Below, in pieces: positions 28,704 through 38,680 of a stretch of DNA of 64,000 bases. Each line of letters starts with the position of its first letter. Position 1 is the first letter of the stretch. Source of the stretch: Paraburkholderia sp. PGU19 (GTDB taxonomy: Bacteria; Pseudomonadota; Gammaproteobacteria; Burkholderiales; Burkholderiaceae). The translations under genes and the position numbers were made by a program. Location: assembly GCF_013426915.1 (NCBI RefSeq), contig NZ_AP023179.1:2914001-2978000 (forward strand), given 5' to 3'. Below the pieces are notes generated by a model. It made no database searches, was not told where the DNA came from, and saw nothing but the letters and a program-made list of their open reading frames with translations.

Positions 28704-28809
28704 GTTTGACTGCGCCGCGTCTATCCGCCGCGACCCTCTCGCAATTGCCGGGCGGCGACGAGCGGAACGAACGTGGAACGCAGGCCACCTACACGCCCAC
28801 GCGACACAC

Positions 28810-29933
28810 TCACTTCGTGGTCAGCGACCCAACGGGCGAAAGGCTTCCCCCGTCCGAGCCGCGCATGGCGCTCGTCTGCGCATCGCCGCCATCGCGAGCC
28901 GGCGCCACCCAGGTGGCAGGCGCCGCGCTGTTCGCTGATGGACGGGCGCCACTGTCCGTTGGCGTGCCCGGCGGCAAGGGCGGCAGTCTCGTCGGCGCAC
29001 TGTTGGCAACGACGGGCGGCGGTTTGCGCGGTGCCGGCGCAGCCTTCTCGCCTAGCGGCTTCCATCCTGTCGAAAGGATCGCCCGCTGAAGCAAAGCCTG
29101 AGCCTCTACGCTGCCGACATCGATCGCGAGCGCCTGGTTGGAGAGCTTGAATACACAACTCCATATCTTGTCATTCGCACAGCTGTTCGCCACGCCTATC
29201 GCAACGTCACGCCGGTTCTCCCGATCCTTGACCTCGGTTTGCATCCGCAATGCGTCAGGGTTGGTGGGCGCGAGCAACAACGCATCCGACACGGCTGCTT
29301 TCGCTTGCGTCAGATCGTTCCGCGCGAGACTTGCGCGTGCGTCGCCCAGCGCATCGGATAGCCCCCGATGCGACTGCGCGCCGCCCGGTGCGCGAGATAC
29401 AACCGGCTGCGCGATCTTGTCGACGGTGGGCTGGCCCGTGGCAGCCATCGAAGACGAATCGTCCTTCGGCGACGGCATGTACTGAGGTATCGGGCGGCTC
29501 GAAGCGTCCGCGGCTGTCGACAGTTCATCGCCATCGCTGTTGCGCGTGTGGCCATGACCCAGCCAGAGATAGCCGGCCACGCCGAGCAGAAGCAGGCCGG
29601 CCAAAGGTGTCGCGCCCTTCGTGACGACCCAGCGACGGATTGCTTGTGGCAGAGACGGCGGCACGATGTCCGGCGAAAATTCCGGATCTCCTGCTCCTTG
29701 CCAGACAACGTTCGGCGCAGCACATTCGGTCGGCTCGTCGACGACCTGGGCTGGGTATCGGGTTTCGGTCTGGACAGCTCTCAACTGCGCTTGAGCCCGC
29801 TTTGGCCGATCGGCCTCAAGGGGCGGCTGACGCCGCAGTAGGGGCAGAAATTGACATACTGATACAGCACGCCGCCACAAGTGGTACAGGGCGTCGGAAA
29901 CCTCAAGGCGGGCGTGGTCGTTTCGGCAGACAT
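28810..29933 (-). pseudogene. Zinc-ribbon, single-helix membrane protein with TPR-like region, one frameshift
   Basis: The start MSAETTTPALRFP at 29933 leads into a zinc ribbon (CTTCG and CPYCG, about residues 15-33). The frame is then lost near 29815-29825 (a CCCC run), and the adjacent frame continues with AQAQLRAVQTETRYP, a membrane helix (AGLLLLGVAGYLWLG), a TPR-like helical stretch with two cysteines, and a Pro-rich tail to 28810. The whole would be about 373 residues. Zinc-ribbon plus TM plus helical repeat proteins are often of unknown function. Either a single-base indel inactivated it or the assembly is wrong at a C run. Confidence 0.68.
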
Positions 29934-30242
29934 GCTTGAACCCCAACCAATTGTGCGCGATGCCATTTCGGCAGACTCACCGTCAATCTGACGATCGACA
30001 ACAGAGTCAGCGGAACTCGCTATCCACCTTCGCGGAGAAGCGGACAACCCGGCCGCAGGGCCGGTAACTGCGCAACAGAGTGCTTTATCGCATGTCGCAT
30101 CAAGCGACGGTGTTAGCTATCGCACATACGTTACGAACTTATAGAAGAGAACGATTCTCTCCTCCGACTTTTCATGAACGTATGAGGCGTACGGCTCTTT
30201 GCAGATGAAACAGCGACGTAGGGCAAATGAAAAATCGTCGAG

Positions 30243-30284
30243 GAAAAAAACATGGCGACCTTCCGGTCACAGAAGGTCGCCATG
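30243..30284 (-). terminator. Rho-independent terminator behind the narK remnant
   Basis: A perfect 13-bp stem CATGGCGACCTTC/GAAGGTCGCCATG (30251-30263 with 30272-30284) with an 8-base loop, followed on the minus strand by seven T (30244-30250). It terminates the minus-strand transcript of the decayed nitrate transporter and is itself intact. Confidence 0.9.
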
Positions 30285-30424
30285 CTGCGAAGACATCGAT
30301 CAGTCGACAACGGAACGATGCATCCGTGCCCGCGTCCCCGTGTAAGAACAGAAACTATGCCAACGCATGAAACCCCACTATCCACCCGAACGCCCGCACG
30401 AATCGGCTCGACAACCACATGGCT

Positions 30425-31680
<1,256 letters not shown>

Positions 31681-31840
31681 GACGTATCTCGCCCGCCCTC
31701 TCTTCGGACGCCGTAGCCAAATTCCTCGCCGCCCACGATGTCAGTTCGGGCTAAGCCATGCTTATATTTTGCGCACCGGAAAGCCGCATCACATCGACTT
31801 ATGTGCCCTCATATTAGACGGCTCGATAGATCTCAAGAGA

Positions 31841-32329
31841 TCAAAACGGCGCGGGATCCTGCACAAACTGGACATTCCCCTTGACTTGCGGCACCAACGC
31901 AAATGCGATTAGCGGACCGTTAAACATACAGGCAAGTGTGCCGGTGGTTGGAACGAAGTAGTGGACCACCAGATCCTTGCCATCTGAAGTCGCGCCTGTG
32001 ACCCTTGGCGCGAAACACCATTTGCCGATACCGTTGGACAGGCCGACGACGGTGTACTTCGTAAAGTCATATGTCGGCATAGCGGGCTCTACCGTAACGA
32101 GCCCGATCGGGTAGTGCTCGAAAGGGGCCGCTGCCCATGCGCTAGCCAGCTCGGATTGGCTTCGAAAGACATACGTTCCGGGGCGAAAGAGCGGAAAAAC
32201 GTCATCGTGACGTCTTGGACTGCTACGCTCTGCGGAGCCGCCCCACCGTTATCGTCGCCGCCACCGCCGCAACCTACGAGAAGATCGGCCACCGCCGAGG
32301 GCGAAATATTTGACGCACTTGAGATTCAT
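31841..32329 (-). pseudogene. Small lipoprotein, frameshifted
   Basis: ATG at 32329 follows AAGGGGCAGG. The first frame (MNLKCVKYFALGG) must shift after about 13 codons to continue VADLLVGCGGGGDDN, which contains a lipobox (LVGC). A second shift near 32100 joins MPTYDFTKYTVVGLSNGIG, which runs to the stop at 31841. The combined product would be about 160 residues. The function is unknown. The reconstruction is mine and rests on the lipobox and on continuous codon style. Confidence 0.5.
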
Positions 32330-32461
32330 CGCCTGCCCCTTCAACGTAAGCTCACGCTAACGATAAGCCTACGGTCTCGCGCATGCCCATAGTTGACGCA
32401 AGTCAACTACGATCGCACTGGCATGAGAGGTTGAAGTGGCACCTACTGGAGAAATTGGGAG

Positions 32462-32800
32462 TCACAGATCCAAGAGTGATTTTGTTTCGGACGCGATCGT
32501 GGTCTTGGTCTTTCGCGGCGGCAGCGGGAACGGCCAAGCGCCGTTAAAACTCCGTTTCTCGTCGATCGCTTCTGAGCATGCGTTCATCGTGTCGAACACC
32601 TTCGCTCTTGGCGGGATGTGCCGCCGCGGCACTATGCCGAAGGAGGCCGGGACCGTCTCGAAGGCGTCGCCGCCGCGTCGGAAGATCGGGGCGTAATAGT
32701 CCTTGTAGATCTCGCGCTTCTACCCGAAGTCGGGTCGCGAGAAGACGCTGAAAACGTCCCAGCGGGCATCGTTCGGGTTCGCTTTGTAAGACGTGCACAT
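32462..32800 (-). pseudogene. SOS response-associated peptidase (SRAP/YedK), amber stop and lost C-terminus
   Basis: ATG at 32800 has AAGGAGG 5 bases upstream. Translation gives MCTSYKANPND (Cys2 is the catalytic, abasic-site crosslinking residue), then an in-frame TAG at 32720-32722, then KREIYKDYYAPIF, FGIVPRRHIPP and KVFDTMNACSEAIDEKRSFNGAW. SRAP similarity ends near 32540, so roughly the C-terminal half, with the catalytic glutamate/histidine region, is gone. SRAP proteins shield abasic sites in single-stranded DNA. Confidence 0.8.
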
Positions 32801-32904
32801 GGCGGCCTCCTTGAGTCGCCATGATACCCATCAATACGCGCGATATATTGTATGCATAGAATGCGGATGTTCCGGCGCACGTCGAACTGACCACAGACGT
32901 CGGA

Positions 32905-33423
32905 TTAAAAGCCGTGCCGAACAGAAAGTGTCGCGCCGGTATTGTGCGAACCAAGAACTGCGACGCGTGCGGTGCCAGAAAAGACCCAATCATCGACTGT
33001 CAACGAGAGCCTCCGCTGCGGTTGTGCACGGAGCGTAAGAGTCGGGTTTGGCAACTCGACGATGGAGAGTTGCGGCGCCGTCGACTGACCCGGATGTAAA
33101 AAATTCGACGCCTGCTGTGCTGCCGGCTCAGGCATTGGTATCGCTCTCCCGGTGCCGAATCGAACCTCGTGCGTTACCTGTGCGCTATAGAAGCCCTCTA
33201 GTTGCCCGTAATACGGCCTTCCTTGACTTGCCTGGAATTCCATTTCATAGCGATGCAAATAGCGTAATGGTTCCGGAATGGGCGGAACAAGCTCCATAGG
33301 CATAGGCTCGAGATTCGCAACCGTCATCTCTTCGGGCGAATTGATGATTAGGCCATCTGCGAACGCATATCCGCTCAGTACAAAAAATACTATGCCGGCA
33401 ATCCTTTCGTTCAGGCACGTCAT
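32905..33423 (-). CDS. Hypothetical secreted protein
   Basis: 172 residues. The start ATG at 33423 follows GGAGGAA. A signal peptide (MTCLNERIAGIVFFVLSGYAFADG) is cleaved probably after AFA. The mature part is Pro-rich at first and then beta-rich, with no cysteine and no recognised domain. The frame is intact. It stands alone between the SRAP remnant and an IS110 element. Confidence 0.65.
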   Translation of the reverse strand: MTCLNERIAGIVFFVLSGYAFADGLIINSPEEMTVANLEPMPMELVPPIPEPLRYLHRYEMEFQASQGRPYYGQLEGFYSAQVTHEVRFGTGRAIPMPEPAAQQASNFLHPGQSTAPQLSIVELPNPTLTLRAQPQRRLSLTVDDWVFSGTARVAVLGSHNTGATLSVRHGF

Positions 33424-33760
33424 GGTATTCCTCCGATGAAGGAATTGAAACGTCCCAACACTGACCGTTACTTCTGAAGAAATCGGCTTTGCGGCTTTGC
33501 TTGCCACCCAGACATTCTAGTCAGTCCTTCGCGTTCGGCTACCCCGATTTGTGCAGCGCGAGGGGCGACGCCACACCGATAGTCGGGGCCATTTCGAGCT
33601 GCGATCCGCTAGTTGTGATCCGCTAGACACTATGGAAGGGCCGCGGAAGTAAGCCTCCTGGAGTAAAACGAGGATTCCAACACCCGTTTTCCGAGAGGAG
33701 CGCGCAAATGAATGCGCCTCGCACAGCCCTTCACGGGCAGATACAACCATCACCCGATCG

Positions 33761-34849
33761 CTGTATGTCGCCTTCGAACTGGGTGACAAGAGCTGGAAGC
33801 TTTCGCTAGGCGATGGAGTGCGCGCACCGAGCCGCTGCACAGTGGCCACCGGCGATACGGCCGCAGTCTTCACGACGATTGCGAAGGCCAAGGTGCGCTG
33901 TCATCTGGCTGCGGATGCTCCGGTGCGCAGCTGTTATGAAGCCGGGCGTGACGGCTTCTGGCTGCACCGTCGCCTGGAGGAACATCAGATCACAAACCTG
34001 GTGGTGGATTCGGCCAGTATCGAAGTGAACCGGCGCAGACGTGGCGCCAAGACCGACCGTCTCGACAGCGACAAGCTGCTGTCGATGCTGATGCGTTACT
34101 ACGCTGGTGAACGCCGGGTGTGGGCCGTAGCGCGCATCCCTACTCCCGAACAGGAAGATGGCCGGCGAGTACACCGCGAACTCGATCGCCTGCGGCAGGA
34201 GCGCACCGCCCACAGCAACCGGATCCGCTCGCTGCTCGTACTCCACAATCTGCGTGTCGAGCGCATAGGTGGGCGCGCATGGTCACACTGGTGGGCGCAG
34301 AACGCTGCCCGCCTGTTGCCGGCGCTGCGCGCCGAGATCGAGCGCGAGTTCGAGCGGCTCTCGCTCGCTGCCAGGCAGATCAGGACGATTGAGGCGCAGC
34401 AGCAGCGTGAGGTTCGCAGCGGCGCGCAACCCATGATCGCGCGGCTCACGGGTATCGGCACCGGCAGCGCCTGGTCCCTTGTCAGGGAACTGTTCGGCTG
34501 GCGGCATTGTCACAACCGCCGCGAACTGGCCAGCTGCCTGGGCCTAGCACCGACACCCTATGCCAGCGGTACCAGTGAAGTCGAGCAGGGCATCAGCAAG
34601 ATTGGCAACAGGCGAGCCCGATGGCTGATGGTCGAACTGGCCTGGAGCTGGTTACGCTTCCAGCCCCCCAGCCAGCTAAGCCGCTGGTTCAACACGCGCT
34701 TCGCAGGCGGCGGCAAGCGCGTGCGACGCATCGGCATTGCAGCGCTTGCGAGACGTCTGTCGGTCGCGCTATGGCGCTATCTGGAGTTTGGCGAGATTCC
34801 CCTCGGGGCAACCCTCAAGTCACGTCCCCGCAGGGCGCTGGCGACCTGA
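33761..34849 (+). CDS. IS110-family transposase
   Basis: The frame reads LYVAFELGDKSWKLSL (first acidic residue of the DEDD RuvC-like domain), then AKTDRLDSDKLL, and ends with a Transposase_20 domain with TGIGTGSAWSLVREL and the catalytic serine region YASGTSEVEQGISKIGNRRARW. About 360 residues. The start is unclear: the best ribosome site (GAGAGGAG) precedes ATG 33708 in another frame, and no ATG lies in frame before 33761, so the N-terminus may carry a frameshift. GTG at 33818 is in frame but would cut the first motif. Confidence 0.85.
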   Translation: MYVAFELGDKSWKLSLGDGVRAPSRCTVATGDTAAVFTTIAKAKVRCHLAADAPVRSCYEAGRDGFWLHRRLEEHQITNLVVDSASIEVNRRRRGAKTDRLDSDKLLSMLMRYYAGERRVWAVARIPTPEQEDGRRVHRELDRLRQERTAHSNRIRSLLVLHNLRVERIGGRAWSHWWAQNAARLLPALRAEIEREFERLSLAARQIRTIEAQQQREVRSGAQPMIARLTGIGTGSAWSLVRELFGWRHCHNRRELASCLGLAPTPYASGTSEVEQGISKIGNRRARWLMVELAWSWLRFQPPSQLSRWFNTRFAGGGKRVRRIGIAALARRLSVALWRYLEFGEIPLGATLKSRPRRALAT

Positions 34850-35092
34850 GCAGCCAACGTCGAGCGGCAACAGTGTCTGAAGGTTGGGCGCGCCCGGACA
34901 GTAAGCGGGTTACCCATCGAATAACGGTAGTTCTAGATGGGGCGCGTCGGTAATGGGGTAGCTCCAGCGCAGCCTTGCGCATGCGGTATGTGGTGCCTGG
35001 CCCGGTGCCAGCACGGATAGAAGTTGATCCGGTCAGCTGTCCGGACTTCAGACACCCCCGGCCTAGCTGCGGTGAAACGCTCGCTTGATATG
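34850..35092 (+). ncRNA. Candidate IS110 bridge RNA region (right end)
   Basis: Non-coding, G/C-rich and hairpin-prone, for example GGTGCCTGGCCCGGTGCC around 34996-35013. It lies inside the element between the transposase stop and the right copy of the 11-base repeat. Assignment as bridge RNA is by position and family knowledge only; the target and donor loops have not been folded. Confidence 0.4.
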
Positions 35093-35230
35093 GAGGATTC
35101 CAAAACATCTGAATCCGTGCAGGTTATCCACCGCCAGCCAGCGTCGTGGTCATAGCAGATCCTATGCAGGGGGCACAAAGGCCAATCCTTAAAATCAACC
35201 TGTTGAGCCTTACTGAAAGGAGAGAGGATC

Positions 35231-35632
35231 ATGCGCACAGTTCAGACATACGCGACGCACCACCCGGAAGCGTTCGTGCTGGCCGTGTCACTGGAACTCG
35301 CCGCAGCCACGTGGAAGGTCGCGCTGCACGACGGCCGCCGCAAGAAGCCAGCCGTCCACACGGTGGCGCAGCCCCAGGCCGCCGCGCGGCTGCAGGCCGT
35401 GCTCGACCTGATCGAGGCGCACCGGCAGAAGTAGTCGCTGCCCGCCGGCGTGCGCGTTGTCGTTTCCTACGAGGCCGGCCAGGAAGCGTTCTGGATCTGT
35501 CGCGCGCTGCGGGCTCAACACGTCGAGTGCTATGTCGTCGATCCGGCCAGCATTCCGGTGCGACGCCACAAGCGTCGCGCGAAGACCGACCGGCTCGATG
35601 CCAGCCGTCGAGCAGTGCACGTGGAGAGTTGA
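35231..35632 (+). pseudogene. Second IS110-family transposase, amber stop and truncated
   Basis: ATG 35231 with GGAGAGAGG upstream begins a different IS110 transposase: VLAVSLELAAATWKVAL (first acidic motif), an in-frame TAG at 35432-35434 where relatives have tryptophan (KWSLPAG), then VVVSYEAGQEAFWICRAL and AKTDRLDASR. Similarity stops there, so about two thirds of the protein is missing. The first IS110 sits 130 bases upstream. Confidence 0.82.
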
Positions 35633-36019
35633 GCCAGAATGCACGCCGCCGCCCGCCACGATCCTCCGCGTGACTTGGCAACAGCTTCGACAGATCTTGG
35701 ACTTCGGCGCGCGCCGCGCCGTGAGAATTGAACTTAAGGTCTGGATAGCGGTAAGCGCACTCGGGCGCTTACCCACGGCTAACATTGCTCCGATCGAGCG
35801 TAAATGCTCGGCGTATTGATCCGGCTTGTTGCTGGGCGGAACGCTCGCACTTTCAGCCACGCGTCTGGCGTCCAGCCAGTCCTTCGCGAGAAGTTCGTCG
35901 CCGAAGTCGATCGATATCTGATGGCTTTTCATCTGCGACACCCGCGCCAGAATGAAGGCGCGCTGATAACTATCGCAATTAAAATCTCACCGGAATGATT
36001 CGACATTGGAGTGGAATGC
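35633..36019 (+). other. Stretch between the IS110 remnant and the PPTase gene
   Basis: A minus-strand frame starting at 35941 (SHQISIDFGDELLAKDWLDARR and on for about 70 residues) has coding-like composition but runs into the IS110 remnant and matches no family that I recognise. It may be the start of a gene cut off by the transposon. Nothing else is seen. Confidence 0.35.
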
Positions 36020-36838
36020 TCACATGTCCGTCTCGTAGGCGAGGCATGCAGAATAGTCGGGAATATCCCGAATCCAGCAGCACTTCATAGCCCGTAGCGC
36101 ATCGAGAGCATGCGCATCGGCGGCTACTTGCGGTGAGAGCGATGTTCGCTCGACCGCACGCAGATCGATAGTCAATGCTAGCAGATTTTCAGTGATTCCC
36201 AGACCCAGCGCCTTCAGCAAAGCCTCTTTGGCCGTCCAGCAGCGATAAAATTCCTCATGTTGCGTGTCCGGCATTGAGACTTCTATCATCTTACGCTCGC
36301 CCGGCGTACAAACGAGTGTTGCCAGTTCACGCCATGCGATGGCCTTGTCAACAAGCTCAATATCAACACCAACCACACGTTTGCGCGATATCGCGATCAG
36401 AGCATGAGCTCCAGAGTGAGACACGTTGAACAGCAGTCTTCCGCGTATGGAGGACGCAAGCTCTGGCTTTCCGCGGCTGGTCGTACGGATCTTCACCTGA
36501 ACCGGATCGATTCCCAAAAAAAATCCCAGCAACTCCCGTAATACAGAGCGTGTCAAGGAAAAACGAACCTGATCCGCCGTATTGCGAAAGCGTGTGGCTT
36601 TTGCACGTTCCTCTGCATCGAGAAATGGCATATCGGAAGCGCAGTTCCCTGTGAAGCGCAGGGGTACATGCCAAACACCGATATCATCCGGGAAACCACC
36701 TCGAGCAGCAATTTGGACAGCCCGAGACGACAGTGCGTTCAAAGCAAACATATTTGATTGTGCCTCGTTTTGATGTACAGCATCCCATGTGACGTCGACC
36801 GCGGCTAGCATGATTTCGCTTTCGATAAGAATGCGCAA
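36020..36838 (-). CDS. 4'-phosphopantetheinyl transferase (Sfp type)
   Basis: 272 residues. Transfers phosphopantetheine from CoA to the serine of carrier domains. The motifs are in order: RFSLTRSVLRELL, LLFNVSHSGAHALIAI, VVGVDIELVDK (Mg ligands D159 and E161), and FYRCWTAKEALLKALGLGI with the third acidic ligand. It is longer than AcpS, so it should serve secondary metabolism (NRPS/PKS). No carrier-protein gene adjoins; the nearest is the NRPS-like gene at 62280. The first about 50 residues before IGVWHVPL are longer than usual; a later start is possible. Confidence 0.92.
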   Translation of the reverse strand: MRILIESEIMLAAVDVTWDAVHQNEAQSNMFALNALSSRAVQIAARGGFPDDIGVWHVPLRFTGNCASDMPFLDAEERAKATRFRNTADQVRFSLTRSVLRELLGFFLGIDPVQVKIRTTSRGKPELASSIRGRLLFNVSHSGAHALIAISRKRVVGVDIELVDKAIAWRELATLVCTPGERKMIEVSMPDTQHEEFYRCWTAKEALLKALGLGITENLLALTIDLRAVERTSLSPQVAADAHALDALRAMKCCWIRDIPDYSACLAYETDM

Positions 36839-37087
36839 TCTGATTAAAGAGTGACGGCGTCAACGAATATAGTGCGCCCAAAATCAAGCCGACGGCTCCT
36901 TTGTATTTCTTAGTACAGCTTTCGTATCGCGTCTCGTCTTACCGTTGCCGCTGTGTCCTCCACCGGCATGCCCAGCCCGGCCTGCCCATACGCCACCACA
37001 ATCTGCCCCGCCCAATACCGCACGATCTTCTTGCGGACCTCCCGTTCGCGTCAGCAAATCGCTTCGAAAAACTAACACGCACTTCTC

Positions 37088-37425
37088 CTAAAGTGGACCA
37101 CGTAAAGCGACATGGGAATGATACTCAACGGTTGCGGCAAGCCTTAGCAGTACAACGCCGGCGAATGCTTCCAACGGCACGATCAGAAACGAATGGCGTA
37201 GCGCGGTATCGATTGGCCCAGCTCGCTTACAGTCACATAGTGCATTCACAACTTCGACAAGCTCATGCTCAGGCGCCGAATCTGACAGACACTCCTTGAT
37301 CACACGCCGAAGACCGTGAAAGTGGTAACGAAGTTTTTCTTCTGTGTTGAGCGCGAGGAGAGATCGAATTGAATGACGACCGACGGTGCGAAGTCTGTTG
37401 GTCGGTCGATTCTCACCGCGAGTGT
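37088..37425 (-). pseudogene. Unrecognised protein fragment
   Basis: An open frame from about 37425 down to 37088 has coding-like composition (KLRYHFHGLRRVIKECL, then DTALRHSFLIVPLEAFAG) but no plausible start except a GTG at 37303. Its upstream limit lies at the same place where the integrase fragment breaks off, so it was probably truncated by the same rearrangement. No family recognised. Confidence 0.35.
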
Positions 37426-37469
37426 CAAAGAAGAAACAACTCTCTAGAATTCGAAGTGTCGAGAAAATC

Positions 37470-37545
37470 AGTAATAGTCGTTCCCGTTCTTGTAGAGGTT
37501 GTCCGGCCAGTTGCGCCGGGCAGCTTGACGACGCCTAGCGGCAAT
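37470..37545 (-). pseudogene. Phage-type tyrosine integrase, N-terminal fragment
   Basis: Directly after the excisionase gene, the minus strand reads ARRRQAARRNWPDNLYKNGNDYY and then a stop. This is the usual start of lambda-like integrases (arginine-rich arm, then DLPxNLYxNxxGYYYYR). The frame overlaps the end of the excisionase gene, as in intact phage int/xis pairs. Only about 25 residues remain. Confidence 0.55.
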
Positions 37546-37744
37546 TTGCCATTCTTTCGATGCGCCCGGTGACCGGGTCGACGTACTCGGCGTTCGGCTT
37601 GCAGAAGTACTCGCGACCGACCTTGCGTGACACCGGCCGGATGTGACCGTTGCGGATCCAGTTCATCAGCGTGTTGCGATGCGGCTTGTGCTCGCCGAAG
37701 ATCGTTTCTACCCAGACGCACAGTGGAATCAGTTGCGCTGCCAT
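37535..37744 (-). CDS. Excisionase (Xis-like)
   Basis: 69 residues, a typical size. Contains a winged-helix DNA-binding pattern: LCVWVETIFGEHKPHRNTLMNWIRNGHI and then KVGREYFCKPNAEYVD. Such small proteins bend DNA and steer phage or integrative-element integrases towards excision. The expected integrase follows but is cut after about 25 residues, so the element can no longer excise by its own integrase. Confidence 0.8.
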   Translation of the reverse strand: MAAQLIPLCVWVETIFGEHKPHRNTLMNWIRNGHIRPVSRKVGREYFCKPNAEYVDPVTGRIERMANCR

Positions 37745-37833
37745 GTGATACCCCAGGTTTTCTAGTTGTTTCGATTACTCGTTGTGCTGCTTCGGTCATG
37801 CTAGGATTTGCCAAAATTCGAGGGAGATCGCCG

Positions 37834-38160
37834 ATGCCGCAACTTGAAAGTGTGATGCCGTTTATCGAGGCCGCATTCGATGCAGAAAGCAATGTGCGGC
37901 CGGGAAATCCTCGACACTTTCTCGTGACGCGTCGCATGCCGTTGCCGGAGCGTCCCAATCGGTTCGCGCGCGAAATCGTTGTCGTGATTGAGCGATCCGT
38001 AGAAAGCGAAATACTTGCCGCGAGCGATGACCAGATGGGACAGGTCATCGGTCCTCGTATTCAGCGTGCGATTCCTACAAAGTTGGCTGGCTACAACCCT
38101 GCTGAGCAAAATCACGAACCGTTCCTCGTGATAATCGGCATGGAATCGATCGGCTTGTAA
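37834..38160 (+). CDS. DUF3022-like conserved protein
   Basis: 108 residues from ATG 37834 (GGGAG upstream). MPQLESVMPFIEAAFDAE, RHFLVTRRMPLPERPNRFAREIVVVIERSV and YNPAEQNHEPFLVIIG resemble a Burkholderia-restricted family of unknown function; the DUF number is from memory and should be checked. No membrane segment. The frame is intact. An in-frame ATG at 37798 lacks a ribosome site. Confidence 0.72.
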   Translation: MPQLESVMPFIEAAFDAESNVRPGNPRHFLVTRRMPLPERPNRFAREIVVVIERSVESEILAASDDQMGQVIGPRIQRAIPTKLAGYNPAEQNHEPFLVIIGMESIGL

Positions 38161-38270
38161 AGCGAGTCCACGCTCCATCGCTCTTCTCTGCGGATGCCGG
38201 CAGGCATTTGATGCCCCTGCCGTGAAGGATGGTGTATGCTGATTTAATGCGCCGCGCATCAACTGCGTCG

Positions 38271-38480
38271 GAGGGCAACATGGAACGATGCCTTGCTTGC
38301 GAGATGCTGGTTGGCATGCCTTCGACAGTGCAACCACACACAAACCTTCAGCGACTTGGAACTGGCATTTTCGGAACACCGAGAAAGCCAGTAAAGCATT
38401 AAGTCCAATACCGTTGTAAGACCTGTGGTGCTTGGCTGCATCAGAACACGCGCCAAGGATCGCCGGCCGGAATGTGGTCG
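38271..38480 (+). pseudogene. Small zinc-ribbon protein, interrupted by a stop
   Basis: ATG 38280 reads MERCLACEMLVGMP, then LGTGIFGTPRKPVKH and TAA; in the same frame VQYRCKTCGAWLHQNTRQG follows. The two CxxC pairs would form one zinc ribbon. A single change of a tyrosine codon to TAA is the simplest explanation. Confidence 0.45.
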
Positions 38481-38680
38481 GCGTGCGAATCAAGCGTGCC
38501 CGCCGTGGCGATCCGCGAAGAACTGGTGCCTGGGCTCGACTGGAAAAGCGCGGCAGAAGCCGCATCGCCGCGACGGCCACGTTAATCATTTCGCGAGAGC
38601 GCCTGTTCCCGCTCATGCTTGACCTCCCTTCTCTGCGCTTGCAGCGATAGGATGCGGTTTGGAGTTTCTCGGGACCTCCA

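Larger units (their letters stand above)
33681..35092 (+). mobile_element. IS110-family insertion sequence
   Basis: The 11-base sequence GAGGATTCCAA occurs at 33670-33680 and again at 35093-35103. The about 1.4 kb between them holds a single IS110-type transposase, with a short left end and a 243-base non-coding right end. The length fits the family. The repeats may be copies of the target or element-end sequence. IS110 elements use a bridge RNA encoded in a non-coding end; in the IS1111-like group it is on the right, so 34850-35092 is the candidate. Confidence 0.62.

Noticed and set aside
28487..29089. 200-residue plus-strand frame
   Set aside because: Antisense of the zinc-ribbon protein for most of its length.
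33517..33891. 124-residue minus-strand frame upstream of the IS110 transposase
   Set aside because: No ribosome site or similarity; it overlaps the transposase N-terminus.
36884..37078. Minus-strand frame with the stretch VRKKIVRYWAGQIVVAYGQ
   Set aside because: Looks partly coding, but has no start and no family that I can name; too weak to list as a gene.
36900..37800. tRNA or att site for the excisionase-bearing element
   Set aside because: No tRNA-like sequence or matching direct repeat could be recognised near the excisionase.
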